Shown here piece by piece: positions 35,597 through 44,225 of a DNA stretch of 49,953 nucleotides. This DNA is from Rhodospirillales bacterium (GTDB lineage: Bacteria > Pseudomonadota > Alphaproteobacteria > Rhodospirillales > Casp-alpha2). A model generated the notes under the pieces. The model was not told where the DNA came from. It saw only the letters and a list, made by a program, of their open reading frames with translations, and ran no database searches. Where the stretch lies: assembly GCA_023145215.1 (NCBI GenBank), contig JAGLED010000018.1:1-49953 (forward strand), written 5' to 3'. The position numbers were made by a program, and so were the translations under genes. How positions within the stretch are numbered: position 1 is the stretch's first letter; every line of letters starts with the position of its first letter.

Positions 35597-36076
35597 ATGG
35601 ACCGTGAAAACCGAGCCTTGCTGGCGCTGATTCAGCGCGACGGACGCATGCCGTATGCGCAACTCGCAAGACAAGTCGGGCTTTCCGCGGCGGCCGTTCA
35701 TGATCGCTTGAAGAAGCTGAAAGCGGGCGGCGCGCTCAGATACTGGAGCGCCGTCGCCGATCCGGCCCGGCTCGGCTACCCGTTGCTCGCGTTCGTCCGC
35801 GTGCAGACCGATCTGCCCGGAAATGCGCGAGCTTTGGCCGACACCCTCGCCTTGCTGCCGGACGTGCTGGAATGCCATCTCGTGAATGGCGCATGGAACT
35901 GCCTGATCAAGGTGCGGGCAAGCGGCCCCGCCGGATTGGACGCCCTCGTTTCCGAACGGATTGCCCCATGTCCGGGGATCCTCCGGCTACAGACCGAGGT
36001 CGTCTCGCTGAGCACGAAAGAGAGCCATATCGTCCCCACCGGTGATTCGTCGGCGGTCGGTCATGCCGCCGATTGA
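35597..36076 (+). CDS. Lrp/AsnC family transcriptional regulator
   Basis: The product has 159 residues. The N-terminal winged helix (MDRENRALLALIQRDGRMPYAQLARQVGLSAAAVHDRLKKLKAGG) and the C-terminal RAM ligand domain (LLAFVRVQTDLPG, LLPDVLECHLVNGAWNCLIKVRA, ILRLQTEVVSLS) are both complete. Lrp-type proteins bind amino acids and control metabolic genes. No divergent partner is present; the next gene downstream is the RTX-like gene 227 bp away. Its presence between dsbA and smc looks like an insertion in a normally tighter cluster. Confidence 0.92.
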   Translation: MDRENRALLALIQRDGRMPYAQLARQVGLSAAAVHDRLKKLKAGGALRYWSAVADPARLGYPLLAFVRVQTDLPGNARALADTLALLPDVLECHLVNGAWNCLIKVRASGPAGLDALVSERIAPCPGILRLQTEVVSLSTKESHIVPTGDSSAVGHAAD

Positions 36077-36303
36077 GTGCAGCCGTTACCCGGCAAATTC
36101 TGCCTAGGGACGGCAGAAAGTGTCCGCCCCGCAAGCCGCCAACCCCGCCGTTTCCAACTGATTTCCGGTATTCCGGTTTCGACGCCGATTATTTTCCGGC
36201 CCGATACCGAACGCACCGAAAAATGTTCAGCGCCTGCACTGGCACACGTATTGCTGGCATTGCTGGCAGAAAACGATCTCGTGCAATCATAGAAAGATGA
36301 GCC

Positions 36304-37704
36304 ATGTCTTCCGATATCGACACCAGCTACCAAGGCCTGTTCAACCTTCGCTCGACTTATTCCCAGCAGAACCAGCGGATGCTGGACGCCCTTAACCGCG
36401 CACGGGAGCGAAACGAAAACGCCCTCGAAGACCTGCAGACGGGGGGCGCCGACGAAAACGGCGGCGAAGACGGGCACGACGGACTGATCAGCGGCCCACG
36501 GGCAACGTTGTTCCAGAACTTCCTCGAAATGCTGGAAGAATTCATGGCCAACGCCGGTCTGAACCGCGAGGCACAATATAACTACGATGAGAACGGCAAT
36601 CCTGTTTCGTACTTCGGCGGCGATGGCGACGACGAAGTGCGGGGCTACAACAACTTCATGGCCGCGGGCGGTGACGGCGACGATGACATAAAAGGGTACG
36701 ACTACCTGTTCGCGCTGGGCGGCAACGGCAACGACCGGATTTCGGGTTACTCGAACACCAGCGCATCCGGCGGCGCAGGCGACGACAGCATCGACGGCTA
36801 CGACAATCTGCGCGCCTACGGCGGCAGCGGCAACGACCGGATTTCCGGCTACGACAACACCACAGGATATGGCGGCAGCGGCGATGACGTGATCGACGGC
36901 TACGACAATCTCAGGGCCAACGGCGGCAGCGGCAACGACCGGATCAGCGGATATGACAACCTGCAAGCCGTCGGCGGTGCGGGGGACGACATCATCGACG
37001 CCTACGACAACGCCGTCATCGATGCCGGTTCGGGGGACGACCATATCTCGGTCTATTCGAACGCGTCGATCATAGCGGGCGAAGGCGATGACACGATCAG
37101 CGCCACCGGCAAGAATAACAGCGTCGACGGCGGTGCGGGCGATGACCGGATCAAGGGCGGCAAGAACGCCAAGATCGCCGGCGGCGACGGCAACGACCTT
37201 ATCACGTCGGGGATGAATGCCATCGTCGACGGGGGCAGCGGCGACGACAGGATCGCCGCCGCCGAAAATGCGGTCGTGAGCGGCGGTGCCGGAGACGACT
37301 ATGTCCGGGTCGGCGGCAATTCGACCGTCCTCTATAACAAGGGCGATGGGATGGACGTCATGGACGCCTCCCTCGCGTTAAGTGAGAGCACGATCCAGTT
37401 CGGCCCCGACGTCTCGCCCGCCGATCTGAATATTGAGAAACGCGGCGAGCACCTCGTGATCAACATCGGCGACAAAGGCGATGCCCTCGTCCTGCGCGGT
37501 GGCGCGGGTGGCGATCTGCCGGCATTGTCGTTCGAGGACGGCACGACGATGGAAGGCGCCGACGTCCTTGCCAACGCGACGGTCAACGATGCCCCGCCGG
37601 ACGAACGCTTGAACCGGGCGCTTGAAATCGAGGGGCCGGGCAACCCGATTTCGCTGGCGACGGCCAAGCTGTCTTCGCTCAGGCAGGTCGATCTCTCGGT
37701 ATAA
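36304..37704 (+). CDS. RTX-like protein with fourteen 17-residue repeats
   Basis: The product has 466 residues. The N-terminal 100 residues are helical and lack a signal peptide (QNQRMLDALNRARERNENAL). Residues 105-344 contain fourteen units of GGxGxDxIx plus an eight-residue half (typically GYDNLxAx, later xxNAxIx). Most units are 17 residues, not the 18 of two RTX nonapeptides. Units 3-8 alternate NDRISGYDN and DDxIDGYDN types, a 34-residue superperiod. The C-terminal region is mixed beta and ends LRQVDLSV, compatible with a type I secretion signal. It is predicted to bind calcium and form a solenoid after secretion. No T1SS genes are nearby. Confidence 0.85.
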   Translation: MSSDIDTSYQGLFNLRSTYSQQNQRMLDALNRARERNENALEDLQTGGADENGGEDGHDGLISGPRATLFQNFLEMLEEFMANAGLNREAQYNYDENGNPVSYFGGDGDDEVRGYNNFMAAGGDGDDDIKGYDYLFALGGNGNDRISGYSNTSASGGAGDDSIDGYDNLRAYGGSGNDRISGYDNTTGYGGSGDDVIDGYDNLRANGGSGNDRISGYDNLQAVGGAGDDIIDAYDNAVIDAGSGDDHISVYSNASIIAGEGDDTISATGKNNSVDGGAGDDRIKGGKNAKIAGGDGNDLITSGMNAIVDGGSGDDRIAAAENAVVSGGAGDDYVRVGGNSTVLYNKGDGMDVMDASLALSESTIQFGPDVSPADLNIEKRGEHLVINIGDKGDALVLRGGAGGDLPALSFEDGTTMEGADVLANATVNDAPPDERLNRALEIEGPGNPISLATAKLSSLRQVDLSV

Positions 37705-37823
37705 GCGGGTCTTGTCGATCGGTCGGGGGGCCGGTTCGGACACCCCCGACTTATCCCCAGAAATCGCTGCTGAAATGAGTCGACTCCGGGCGCGCCACGC
37801 CCCTATAGTCCCACCATATATTG

Positions 37824-37855
37824 TGTAAATATGACAAAAAGACGCCATATTTACA
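37824..37855. promoter_or_regulatory. Perfect 10-bp inverted repeat upstream of smc
   Basis: TGTAAATATG and CATATTTACA are separated by 12 bp, in an AT-rich patch 75 bp before the smc start. Both arms match perfectly. It may be an operator or part of the smc promoter region; a TATAGT (37866-37871) lies downstream but has no well-spaced -35 box. Confidence 0.5.
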
Positions 37856-37930
37856 TAAAATAAGGTATAGTCAGGGTCTTAGGCCACGGCTTAAGGCCTC
37901 GCCGGCCGGGTTTCGGGAGCTAAAACGAGC

Positions 37931-40900
37931 GTGCTGCACTTCAAAAAGTTACGCCTGAGCGGTTTCAAATCCTTCGTCGAACCGACGACGCTGGAGATCG
38001 ACGCCGGTTTGACCGGGGTTGTCGGGCCTAACGGCTGCGGCAAGTCGAACCTTGTCGAAGCGCTGAAATGGGTGATGGGCGAAACGTCCGCCAAGCAAAT
38101 GCGCGGTGGCGAGATGGACGACGTCATCTTTTCCGGGACCGACCGCCGCCCGCCCAGAAACGTGGCGGAAGTGGTTCTGACCCTCGACAACGCCTTGAAG
38201 GGCGCACCGAGCCAGTTCTCGGAAGCCGACGATCTGGAGATCGCGCGCCGCATCGAACGCGAGAAAGGCTCTTTATATAAGATCAATGGCGCCGATGTCC
38301 GCGCCCGCGACGTGCAGTTGCTGTTCGCCGACCAGGCGACCGGCTCGCGCTCGACCGCTTTGGTCAGCCAGGGCAAAATCGGCGCGGTGATTTCGGCGAA
38401 ACCGACCGAGCGGCGCTTGCTGCTCGAGGAAGCCGCCGGCATCCGCGGCCTGCACTCGCGCCGCCACGAAGCGGAACTGAGACTGAAGGGCGCTGAAACC
38501 AACCTGGAACGTCTCGACGATATTCTCGTCACTCTCGAAGCGCAGATGAACGGCCTCAAGAAACAGGCCCGCCAGGCGACGCGCTACCGCAATCTGTCCG
38601 ATCTGATCCGCACCGCCGAAGCGACGCTGTTTTATCTGCGCTGGACCACTGCCGAGAGCGAGCTTGAGCAGTACCGGATGCGGCTTTCCGAAGTCGAAGC
38701 CGAGGTCAACAGGCTCGGCGTGATCGTCGGCGAGGCCGGCACCGAACAGGCCGAGGCCGCGGCCGATATTCCGGCGCTCCGCGATACCGAGGCCGCCGCC
38801 GCCGCGGCCCTGCAACGATTGATGATCGCGCGCGACGGACTGGACGAGGAAGAAAAGCGGATCGAGGCGCAGGCCAACGACACCCGCAGCCGGATCGAAG
38901 AAACCATTGCCGACACGACCCGCGAGCAATCACTGATTTCCGACGCCGAAGCCGCGCACGCGCGCCTGGCCGAAGAACAATCAGGGATCGAAGCCGCGCG
39001 CGAGGGCGAGGAACAGAACCGCGCCAAGGCGCAGGAAGACCTGTCGACCGCCGGTGAAGCCGTACAGGCCCACGAAAACGAGCTTTCCGGACTGACGCAG
39101 CGTGTCGCCGACTCGGAAGCGCGGCGCGGCTCGCTCGAACGCCGCCGCGAAGAACTGACGCAACGACAGACGCGCCTGGCGGGACGGCTGGAAGAACTTC
39201 GTTCGGAACACGCACGGCTTGAGGCCGACGCCCCCGAAGCGGAAGCGATGGCCGACGCCGAAGCGGACATGACGCGCACCCAAAGCGCCGTCGAGGACGC
39301 GCGCGCCATGCTCGAAGAAGCCGAGGAATCGCACAAGGCCGCCGAAGGCGAGCGTGAACGGCTGCGCGGCATTCTGAACGAGGCCCGCGATGCGGCGACC
39401 AAGCTTCAGGCCGAACGCGAGGCCCTGACCAAGCTGCTGGACACCGGCGATCCGGACATGTTCCCGCCGCTGATCGACGCGGTCACGGTCGAACCCGGCT
39501 TCGAGGTCGCGCTCGGCACCGCGCTCGGCGACGAGATCGAGGCCCCCATCGACGAGGCCGCCGCCATCCACTGGCGCGCGCTGCCGCCGATGACCGATGC
39601 GCCGGCCCTGCCCGCCGGTGCGACACCGCTGAGCCAATGGGTGCAGGCGCCGCCCGCACTCGCCCGCCGTCTGTCGCAGATCGGCGTCGTCGATTCGGTC
39701 GACGCCGCGCGCAACCTGATCCACAACCTGCGTCCCGGCCAACGGCTGGTGACGCGCGACGGCGCGCTCGTGCGCTGGGACGGCTATACCGTCGGCAGCG
39801 GAGCGACCACGTCAGCGGCACGCAGGCTCGAGCAGCGCAACCGCCTTCGTGAAGTCGAGGGTCAAGCGACCGGCGCCAACCAACGGCTGTCCGAAGCCGA
39901 TGCCAATTTCGAGCGCGCCCGCGAAACGGTCGAGGCCCGCAACCAGGCGGTCCAGACGGCACGTGAGGGATTGCGGAACGCCGAAAACACACTCGGCGAA
40001 GCCCGCGATATCCTCGCCCAGATCAAAGAGAAAATGGCGGCGCACGGCTCCAAGCTGGCGGCCGTCGGCGATCAGATCACCGGCGTCGAAGGCGACCTCG
40101 CCGAAGTGACCGGTCAGTTGGAAGAAGCGGTGCAGGAAATTGCGCAGCTTCCCGACATCGACGGCGACCGGGCCCGGATCGAGACGTTGCGTGAAGAACT
40201 GAACGAACGCCGCTCGCATCTGATGGAATGCCGCGCGCGCCACGACGAAATCGAACGCATGGCCCGCGAACGCAGCCAGCGACTGGAGGCCATCGCCCGC
40301 GAAACGCAAAGCTGGAGCGACCGCAAACAGTCATCCGCGACCCGGCTCGAGGAACTGACCGCCAGGCGCGCCGAACTGGAAGCCGTCCGCGAGGAACTGG
40401 CGCAGAAGCCGGCGGCCCTGAACGAGAAGCGCCAGGCGCTGTTGAGCGAGATCGAAACCGCCGAACAGAACCGCCGCGACGCCGCCGATAAATTGCAGAC
40501 CGCCGAAACCCGCCTTGCCGAAGCCGACAAGCGGTTGCGCACCGTCGAAGCCGACATGGCCCGCGCCCGCGAGAACCGGGTCCGCGCCGAAGGCAGCGTC
40601 GAACAGGCGTTGCAGACCTGCCACTCGATCGCCGAACGGGTCGACGACCGGCTTGAGTGCCGCCCCGATCAGTTGTTCGAGATCGCCGGCCTGGATCCGG
40701 AAAAGCCGCTCCCCGATCTGGAGCAGACGGAACGCAAGGTCGAACGCCTGCAGCGCGAACGCGAAACCATGGGGCCGGTCAACCTGCGCGCCGAACAGGA
40801 AATGCGCGAACTCGAAGAACAGATCGAGACACTTAATGTCGAGCGCGAAGACCTGATCAAGGCCATCGACAAGCTGCGCCGGGGCATTTCGGAACTGAAC

Positions 40901-41395
40901 CGCGAAGGCCGCCAGCGGCTGTTGCAGTCGTTCGAGGAAGTGAACGAACACTTCCAGGAACTGTTCCAGAAGCTGTTCGGCGGCGGTCACGCGCATCTGG
41001 AGCTGACCGAGGCCGACGACCCGCTCGACGCGGGCCTGGAGATCATGGCCTCGCCGCCGGGCAAGAAGCTGCAGAACCTGACGCTCCTTTCCGGTGGGGA
41101 ACAGGCCCTGACGGCGCTCTCGCTTCTGTTCGCGGTGTTCCTGACGAACCCGTCGCCGATCTGCGTGCTCGACGAGGTCGACGCACCGCTGGATGACGCC
41201 AACGTCGACAGATTCTGCTCAATGCTGGAACACATGTCGAAACAGGAAAGCACCCGCTTCCTGGTGATCACCCACCACCGCATGACCATGGCCCGCATGG
41301 ACCGGCTCTACGGGGTCACCATGTCGGAACGCGGCGTCTCGCAGCTGGTGTCGGTCGATCTGCAGAAAGCCGAGGAAATCCGGGAATCGGCTTAA
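37931..41395 (+). CDS. smc: Chromosome segregation protein SMC
   Basis: The product is a 1154-residue condensin ATPase. Walker A is GPNGCGKS at residues 32-39. Two long coiled coils flank a hinge (about 500-660, around FPPLIDAVTVEPGFEVALGTALG). The C-terminal head has the signature LLSGGEQALTALSLLFAVF, Walker B VLDEVDAPLDDAN and the H-loop ITHHRMTMARMD. It begins with GTG 37931. It compacts and segregates sister chromosomes with ScpA/ScpB, which are not in the window. The length is typical for the class. A family A repeat begins 2 bp after its stop. Confidence 0.97.
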   Translation: MLHFKKLRLSGFKSFVEPTTLEIDAGLTGVVGPNGCGKSNLVEALKWVMGETSAKQMRGGEMDDVIFSGTDRRPPRNVAEVVLTLDNALKGAPSQFSEADDLEIARRIEREKGSLYKINGADVRARDVQLLFADQATGSRSTALVSQGKIGAVISAKPTERRLLLEEAAGIRGLHSRRHEAELRLKGAETNLERLDDILVTLEAQMNGLKKQARQATRYRNLSDLIRTAEATLFYLRWTTAESELEQYRMRLSEVEAEVNRLGVIVGEAGTEQAEAAADIPALRDTEAAAAAALQRLMIARDGLDEEEKRIEAQANDTRSRIEETIADTTREQSLISDAEAAHARLAEEQSGIEAAREGEEQNRAKAQEDLSTAGEAVQAHENELSGLTQRVADSEARRGSLERRREELTQRQTRLAGRLEELRSEHARLEADAPEAEAMADAEADMTRTQSAVEDARAMLEEAEESHKAAEGERERLRGILNEARDAATKLQAEREALTKLLDTGDPDMFPPLIDAVTVEPGFEVALGTALGDEIEAPIDEAAAIHWRALPPMTDAPALPAGATPLSQWVQAPPALARRLSQIGVVDSVDAARNLIHNLRPGQRLVTRDGALVRWDGYTVGSGATTSAARRLEQRNRLREVEGQATGANQRLSEADANFERARETVEARNQAVQTAREGLRNAENTLGEARDILAQIKEKMAAHGSKLAAVGDQITGVEGDLAEVTGQLEEAVQEIAQLPDIDGDRARIETLREELNERRSHLMECRARHDEIERMARERSQRLEAIARETQSWSDRKQSSATRLEELTARRAELEAVREELAQKPAALNEKRQALLSEIETAEQNRRDAADKLQTAETRLAEADKRLRTVEADMARARENRVRAEGSVEQALQTCHSIAERVDDRLECRPDQLFEIAGLDPEKPLPDLEQTERKVERLQRERETMGPVNLRAEQEMRELEEQIETLNVEREDLIKAIDKLRRGISELNREGRQRLLQSFEEVNEHFQELFQKLFGGGHAHLELTEADDPLDAGLEIMASPPGKKLQNLTLLSGGEQALTALSLLFAVFLTNPSPICVLDEVDAPLDDANVDRFCSMLEHMSKQESTRFLVITHHRMTMARMDRLYGVTMSERGVSQLVSVDLQKAEEIRESA

Positions 41396-41397
41396 AT

Positions 41398-41509
41398 GCC
41401 CCCTCACCTGTCCTCTCCCCCACTACGTAGGGGAGAGGGACTCACGAGGGACGACCGGGATTCTATCATCCCTCTCCCCCTTTCAAGGGGGAGAGGTTAG
41501 GTGAGGGGG
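41398..41509. repeat. Family A repeat between smc and the atp operon
   Basis: The outer arms are CCCCTCACCT and AGGTGAGGGG. Inside are CCTCTCCCCCACTACGTAGGGGAGAGG and CCCTCTCCCCCTTTCAAGGGGGAGAGG. It begins 2 bp after the smc stop codon. It may end or protect the smc message and separates it from the ATP synthase promoter. Confidence 0.85.
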
Positions 41510-41544
41510 CGAAACGGCGAATCCCGCACCCGCGAAAACAAGTC

Positions 41545-41572
41545 TTGCGGCAGCCGGGTATTTTGCTACAAC
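41545..41572 (+). promoter_or_regulatory. Possible promoter of the F0 operon
   Basis: TTGCGG and TACAAC are 16 bp apart, about 80 bp before the atpI start. The match to consensus is moderate. It is the only plausible pair I see between the repeat and atpI. Confidence 0.35.
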
Positions 41573-41619
41573 ACCCCCGGACTTAAGGACGGGAAACGGG
41601 GTGGCATAGTCCATTTTTT

Positions 41620-41637
41620 GAAGCGGGATACCGCTTC
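41620..41637 (+). promoter_or_regulatory. Hairpin next to the atpI ribosome-binding site
   Basis: GAAGCGG-gata-CCGCTTC is a perfect 7-bp stem with a 4-nt loop. It ends directly before GGGGGACA, the presumed Shine-Dalgarno sequence of atpI. It is preceded, not followed, by a T-run, so it is not a rightward terminator. It may tune translation of the first gene of the operon. Confidence 0.45.
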
Positions 41638-41649
41638 GGGGGACATTTC

Positions 41650-42063
41650 ATGGCATCCGACGACAACACCGGCCAAGGGCCCCATGGAACCCCTAAGGGG
41701 GACCTCGACAGTTTCGGGCAAAAGCTGAAAAAAGCCCGGGAATCGGAGGAATCCAGACGGCTCTGGAAAAAGCAGCTCAATAAGCCGCCGAAGACGGCTC
41801 TAGGGCTTGCTTTTCGGGTGTCTGTCGAGTTAGTTTCCGCCGTGGCCGTGGGGCTGGCCATTGGCTGGGCCCTCGACGAGTGGCTGGGTACGCGTCCGTG
41901 GGTCATGGTGGTGTTCATCGTTTTGGGGTTCGCCGCCGGTGTCATGAACGTATATCGCATGGCCTCTGGTATGGGTAATACCATGGGCTATAGAGAAAAA
42001 GACGACGCGACCGGAACCGAAGCATCCGGGACGCCCGAGGAAGGGAAAGATCGAGGTGGCTGA
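41650..42063 (+). CDS. atpI: ATP synthase assembly protein AtpI
   Basis: The product has 137 residues. A charged N-terminal half (SFGQKLKKARESEESRRLW) is followed by two membrane helices (FRVSVELVSAVAVGLAIGWALDEWL and WVMVVFIVLGFAAGVMNVYRM). This is the AtpI/AtpZ layout, and AtpI helps assemble the c ring. It is the first gene of the F0 operon, and its end overlaps the atpB start by 8 bp. Confidence 0.92.
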   Translation: MASDDNTGQGPHGTPKGDLDSFGQKLKKARESEESRRLWKKQLNKPPKTALGLAFRVSVELVSAVAVGLAIGWALDEWLGTRPWVMVVFIVLGFAAGVMNVYRMASGMGNTMGYREKDDATGTEASGTPEEGKDRGG

Positions 42064-42790
42064 GGGACATTCCCCACTCGCACAGTTCGAGATCAAGACG
42101 CTCGTGGACATCAACGTCGCGGGCATCGACGCATCGTTCACCAACTCATCGCTGTTCATGGTGCTGACGGTCGCGACCGTCACCCTGTTCCTGGTCGGCG
42201 GGATGCGCAAAAGCGCGCTGGTCCCGGGCCGCTGGCAGTCGATGGCGGAGTTGAGTTACGTTTTCATCGCCAACATGCTGAAAGACACGGTGGGCAGCGA
42301 AGGCCGCCCCTATTTCCCGTTCGTCTTCACCATTTTCATGTTCGTGCTGGTTGGCAACATGTGGGGCATGATGCCCTACTCGTTCACCTTCACGAGCCAT
42401 ATCGCCGTCACCTTCGCGATGGCGTTCTTCATTTTCGTCGGCGTGACCCTGATCGCCATCGCCAAGCACAAGCTGCACTTCCTGGCCTTCTTCATGCCGC
42501 CGGGCGTGCCGATGTACATGGCGCCGCTGCTGGTCCCGATCGAAATCATCTCGTACCTGTCGCGCCCGATCAGCCTGAGCGTCCGGCTTTTCGCCAACAT
42601 GCTGGCCGGCCACACGCTGTTGAAAGTGTTCGCGGGCTTCATCATTTCGCTCGGCATCGCCGCGGGCTGGCTGCCGTTCGTGTTCGTCATCGCGCTGACG
42701 GGCCTCGAATTCGTGATCGCCTTCTTGCAGGCGTTCGTGTTCACCATTCTGACGTGTCTCTATCTCAACGATGCGCTGCATCTGCACTAA
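42056..42790 (+). CDS. atpB: F0F1 ATP synthase subunit a
   Basis: The product is the 244-residue proton channel of F0. The stator Arg lies in ISLSVRLFANMLAGHTLLKV, and the final helix has EFVIAFLQAFVFTILTCLYL. About six hydrophobic segments are visible. GTG 42056 overlaps the atpI end by 8 bp, giving the usual MAEGHSPLAQFEI start. The complete F1 part is not in this window, as is typical for Alphaproteobacteria, where F0 and F1 operons are separate. Confidence 0.97.
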   Translation: MAEGHSPLAQFEIKTLVDINVAGIDASFTNSSLFMVLTVATVTLFLVGGMRKSALVPGRWQSMAELSYVFIANMLKDTVGSEGRPYFPFVFTIFMFVLVGNMWGMMPYSFTFTSHIAVTFAMAFFIFVGVTLIAIAKHKLHFLAFFMPPGVPMYMAPLLVPIEIISYLSRPISLSVRLFANMLAGHTLLKVFAGFIISLGIAAGWLPFVFVIALTGLEFVIAFLQAFVFTILTCLYLNDALHLH

Positions 42791-42847
42791 GGCACGCGGA
42801 TAACCTATCAACTCTTGAATTGAACTAACCTAGAAAGGATCTGACCC

Positions 42848-43072
42848 ATGGAACTTGAAGCTGCAAAGCTCCTCGGTGCCGGCCTCGCCGTTATCGGCGT
42901 TATCGGTTCCGGTATCGGTATCGGTAACATCTTTGCTTCGTTCATCCAGGCCGTTGGCCGCAACCCGTCCGCTCAGGGCGCGGTGTTCCCGATGACGATG
43001 CTGGGCTTCGCGCTCGTCGAAGCCATCGCGCTGTTCGCGCTGGTTATCGCACTGGTCATTCTGTTCGGTTGA
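42848..43072 (+). CDS. atpE: F0F1 ATP synthase subunit c
   Basis: The 74-residue hairpin protein forms the rotor ring. The glycine-rich first helix is GAGLAVIGVIGSGIGIGNIF, the polar loop is GRNPSAQG, and the proton-carrying Glu58 lies in GFALVEAIALFALV. AAAGGATC precedes the ATG. It lacks the Na+-binding pattern, so the ring is H+-coupled. Confidence 0.98.
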   Translation: MELEAAKLLGAGLAVIGVIGSGIGIGNIFASFIQAVGRNPSAQGAVFPMTMLGFALVEAIALFALVIALVILFG

Positions 43073-43127
43073 TTTCCGGGCGGCCCTGGTGCCGCCCGCG
43101 GAATCCGCCGCTTGAAGCGGGGATGTC

Positions 43128-43613
43128 ATGCCTCAGTTAGACGTCACCACATTCGCACCGCAGCTGGTCTGGCTGGCGATCACGTTCGCCGCGATGTTCC
43201 TCATCATGTGGAAGATCGCGGTGCCGAAGATCTCCGATGCGCTGGAAACCCGGCAGATGCGGCTGGAAGACAATCTGAAAAAGGCCGAGGACCTGCAACG
43301 CGAAGCGGAAGCGACGCTTGCATCGTATGAAAAGGCCCTCGCCGACGCACGCGCCCAGGCGCATGAGGATATTCAGAAGATCCAGCAGCAGCTCCAGGAA
43401 GCCGCCGCCAAGGAAGAAGCCGAGCTTTCAGATAAACTGGACGCCCGGATCGCCGAAAGCGAGAAGGCCATCGCCGCCGAGGTGGAGAAAGCGATGGAGA
43501 GCGTCCGCGACGTCGCCATCGATGTCGCCGCCGACGCGATCGAGAAGCTGACCGGTGAGGCGCCGCCATCCGGCAAGGTGGAGAACGCCGTCGACGGCGT
43601 TCTCAAGGCCTGA
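43128..43613 (+). CDS. atpF2: F0F1 ATP synthase subunit b'
   Basis: The product has 161 residues. One N-terminal membrane helix (LVWLAITFAAMFLIMWKIAVPKI) precedes a long charged coiled coil to the C-terminus. The divergent b' copy with this position (after atpE, before b) is characteristic of Alphaproteobacteria and phototrophs. It forms the peripheral stalk as a b/b' heterodimer. Confidence 0.93.
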   Translation: MPQLDVTTFAPQLVWLAITFAAMFLIMWKIAVPKISDALETRQMRLEDNLKKAEDLQREAEATLASYEKALADARAQAHEDIQKIQQQLQEAAAKEEAELSDKLDARIAESEKAIAAEVEKAMESVRDVAIDVAADAIEKLTGEAPPSGKVENAVDGVLKA

Positions 43614-43624
43614 GGGAGATCAGC

Positions 43625-44107
43625 ATGTTTAATGATCCCACTTTCTGGACCGCCGTCGCCGTCGTCCTGTTCGTTGCCTTGATTGCCAAGCCGGTCGGCA
43701 AGATGGCGTCCAAGGCCCTCGATGAGCGGGCCGAAAAGATCAAAGCCGAGTTGGACGAAGCGGAGCGCCTGCGCAACGAAGCACAGGACCTTCTGGCCCA
43801 GTACCAGCGCAAGCAGCGTGACGCCGCCAACGAAGCGGAAAACATCATCCAGCACGCCAAGGAAGAAGCCGAACGCATGGACCGCGAGGGCCGCGAAAAG
43901 CTGAAAGCCTCGCTGGAACGCCGCGAAAAGCTTGCCATGGAGCGGATCGAGATGGCCGAGCAGCACGCCATCGAACGGGTCCGCGCCCGTGCCGTCGACG
44001 TCGCCATCGCGGCGACCAGCCAGGTACTGGCCGAAAACCTGAGCGGCGGCAAAGCCGACGCTCTGGTCGACGACGCGATCAAACAACTTCCGGACCGCCT
44101 TCACTAA
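43625..44107 (+). CDS. atpF: F0F1 ATP synthase subunit b
   Basis: The product has 160 residues, with the N-terminal helix FWTAVAVVLFVALIAKPVGKM, then a coiled coil rich in Glu, Lys and Arg. It lies 11 bp after b' and is the last gene of the operon. A strong terminator follows 26 bp beyond the stop. Confidence 0.94.
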   Translation: MFNDPTFWTAVAVVLFVALIAKPVGKMASKALDERAEKIKAELDEAERLRNEAQDLLAQYQRKQRDAANEAENIIQHAKEEAERMDREGREKLKASLERREKLAMERIEMAEQHAIERVRARAVDVAIAATSQVLAENLSGGKADALVDDAIKQLPDRLH

Positions 44108-44133
44108 GGCGAATCCGATAAGCGTTTCCATGA

Positions 44134-44161
44134 GGGAGGCCCACCGGCCTCCCTTTTTTTT
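44134..44161 (+). terminator. Rho-independent terminator of the F0 operon
   Basis: GGGAGGCC / GGCCTCCC (44134-44153) has a 4-nt loop and is followed directly by a run of eight T. Confidence 0.95.
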
Positions 44162-44225
44162 GGTCTGTGCGCGGGGGCTTACGCGGCCCCTTCTCTTGTC
44201 GTCCGGTGGCGCGTATAAGGGATGC

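Noticed and set aside
36616..37335. Regularly spaced repeats of about 51 bp that could suggest a CRISPR-like array
   Set aside because: The repeats are in frame, encode GGxGxD units with varied codons and lie inside a complete gene; no cas genes are present.
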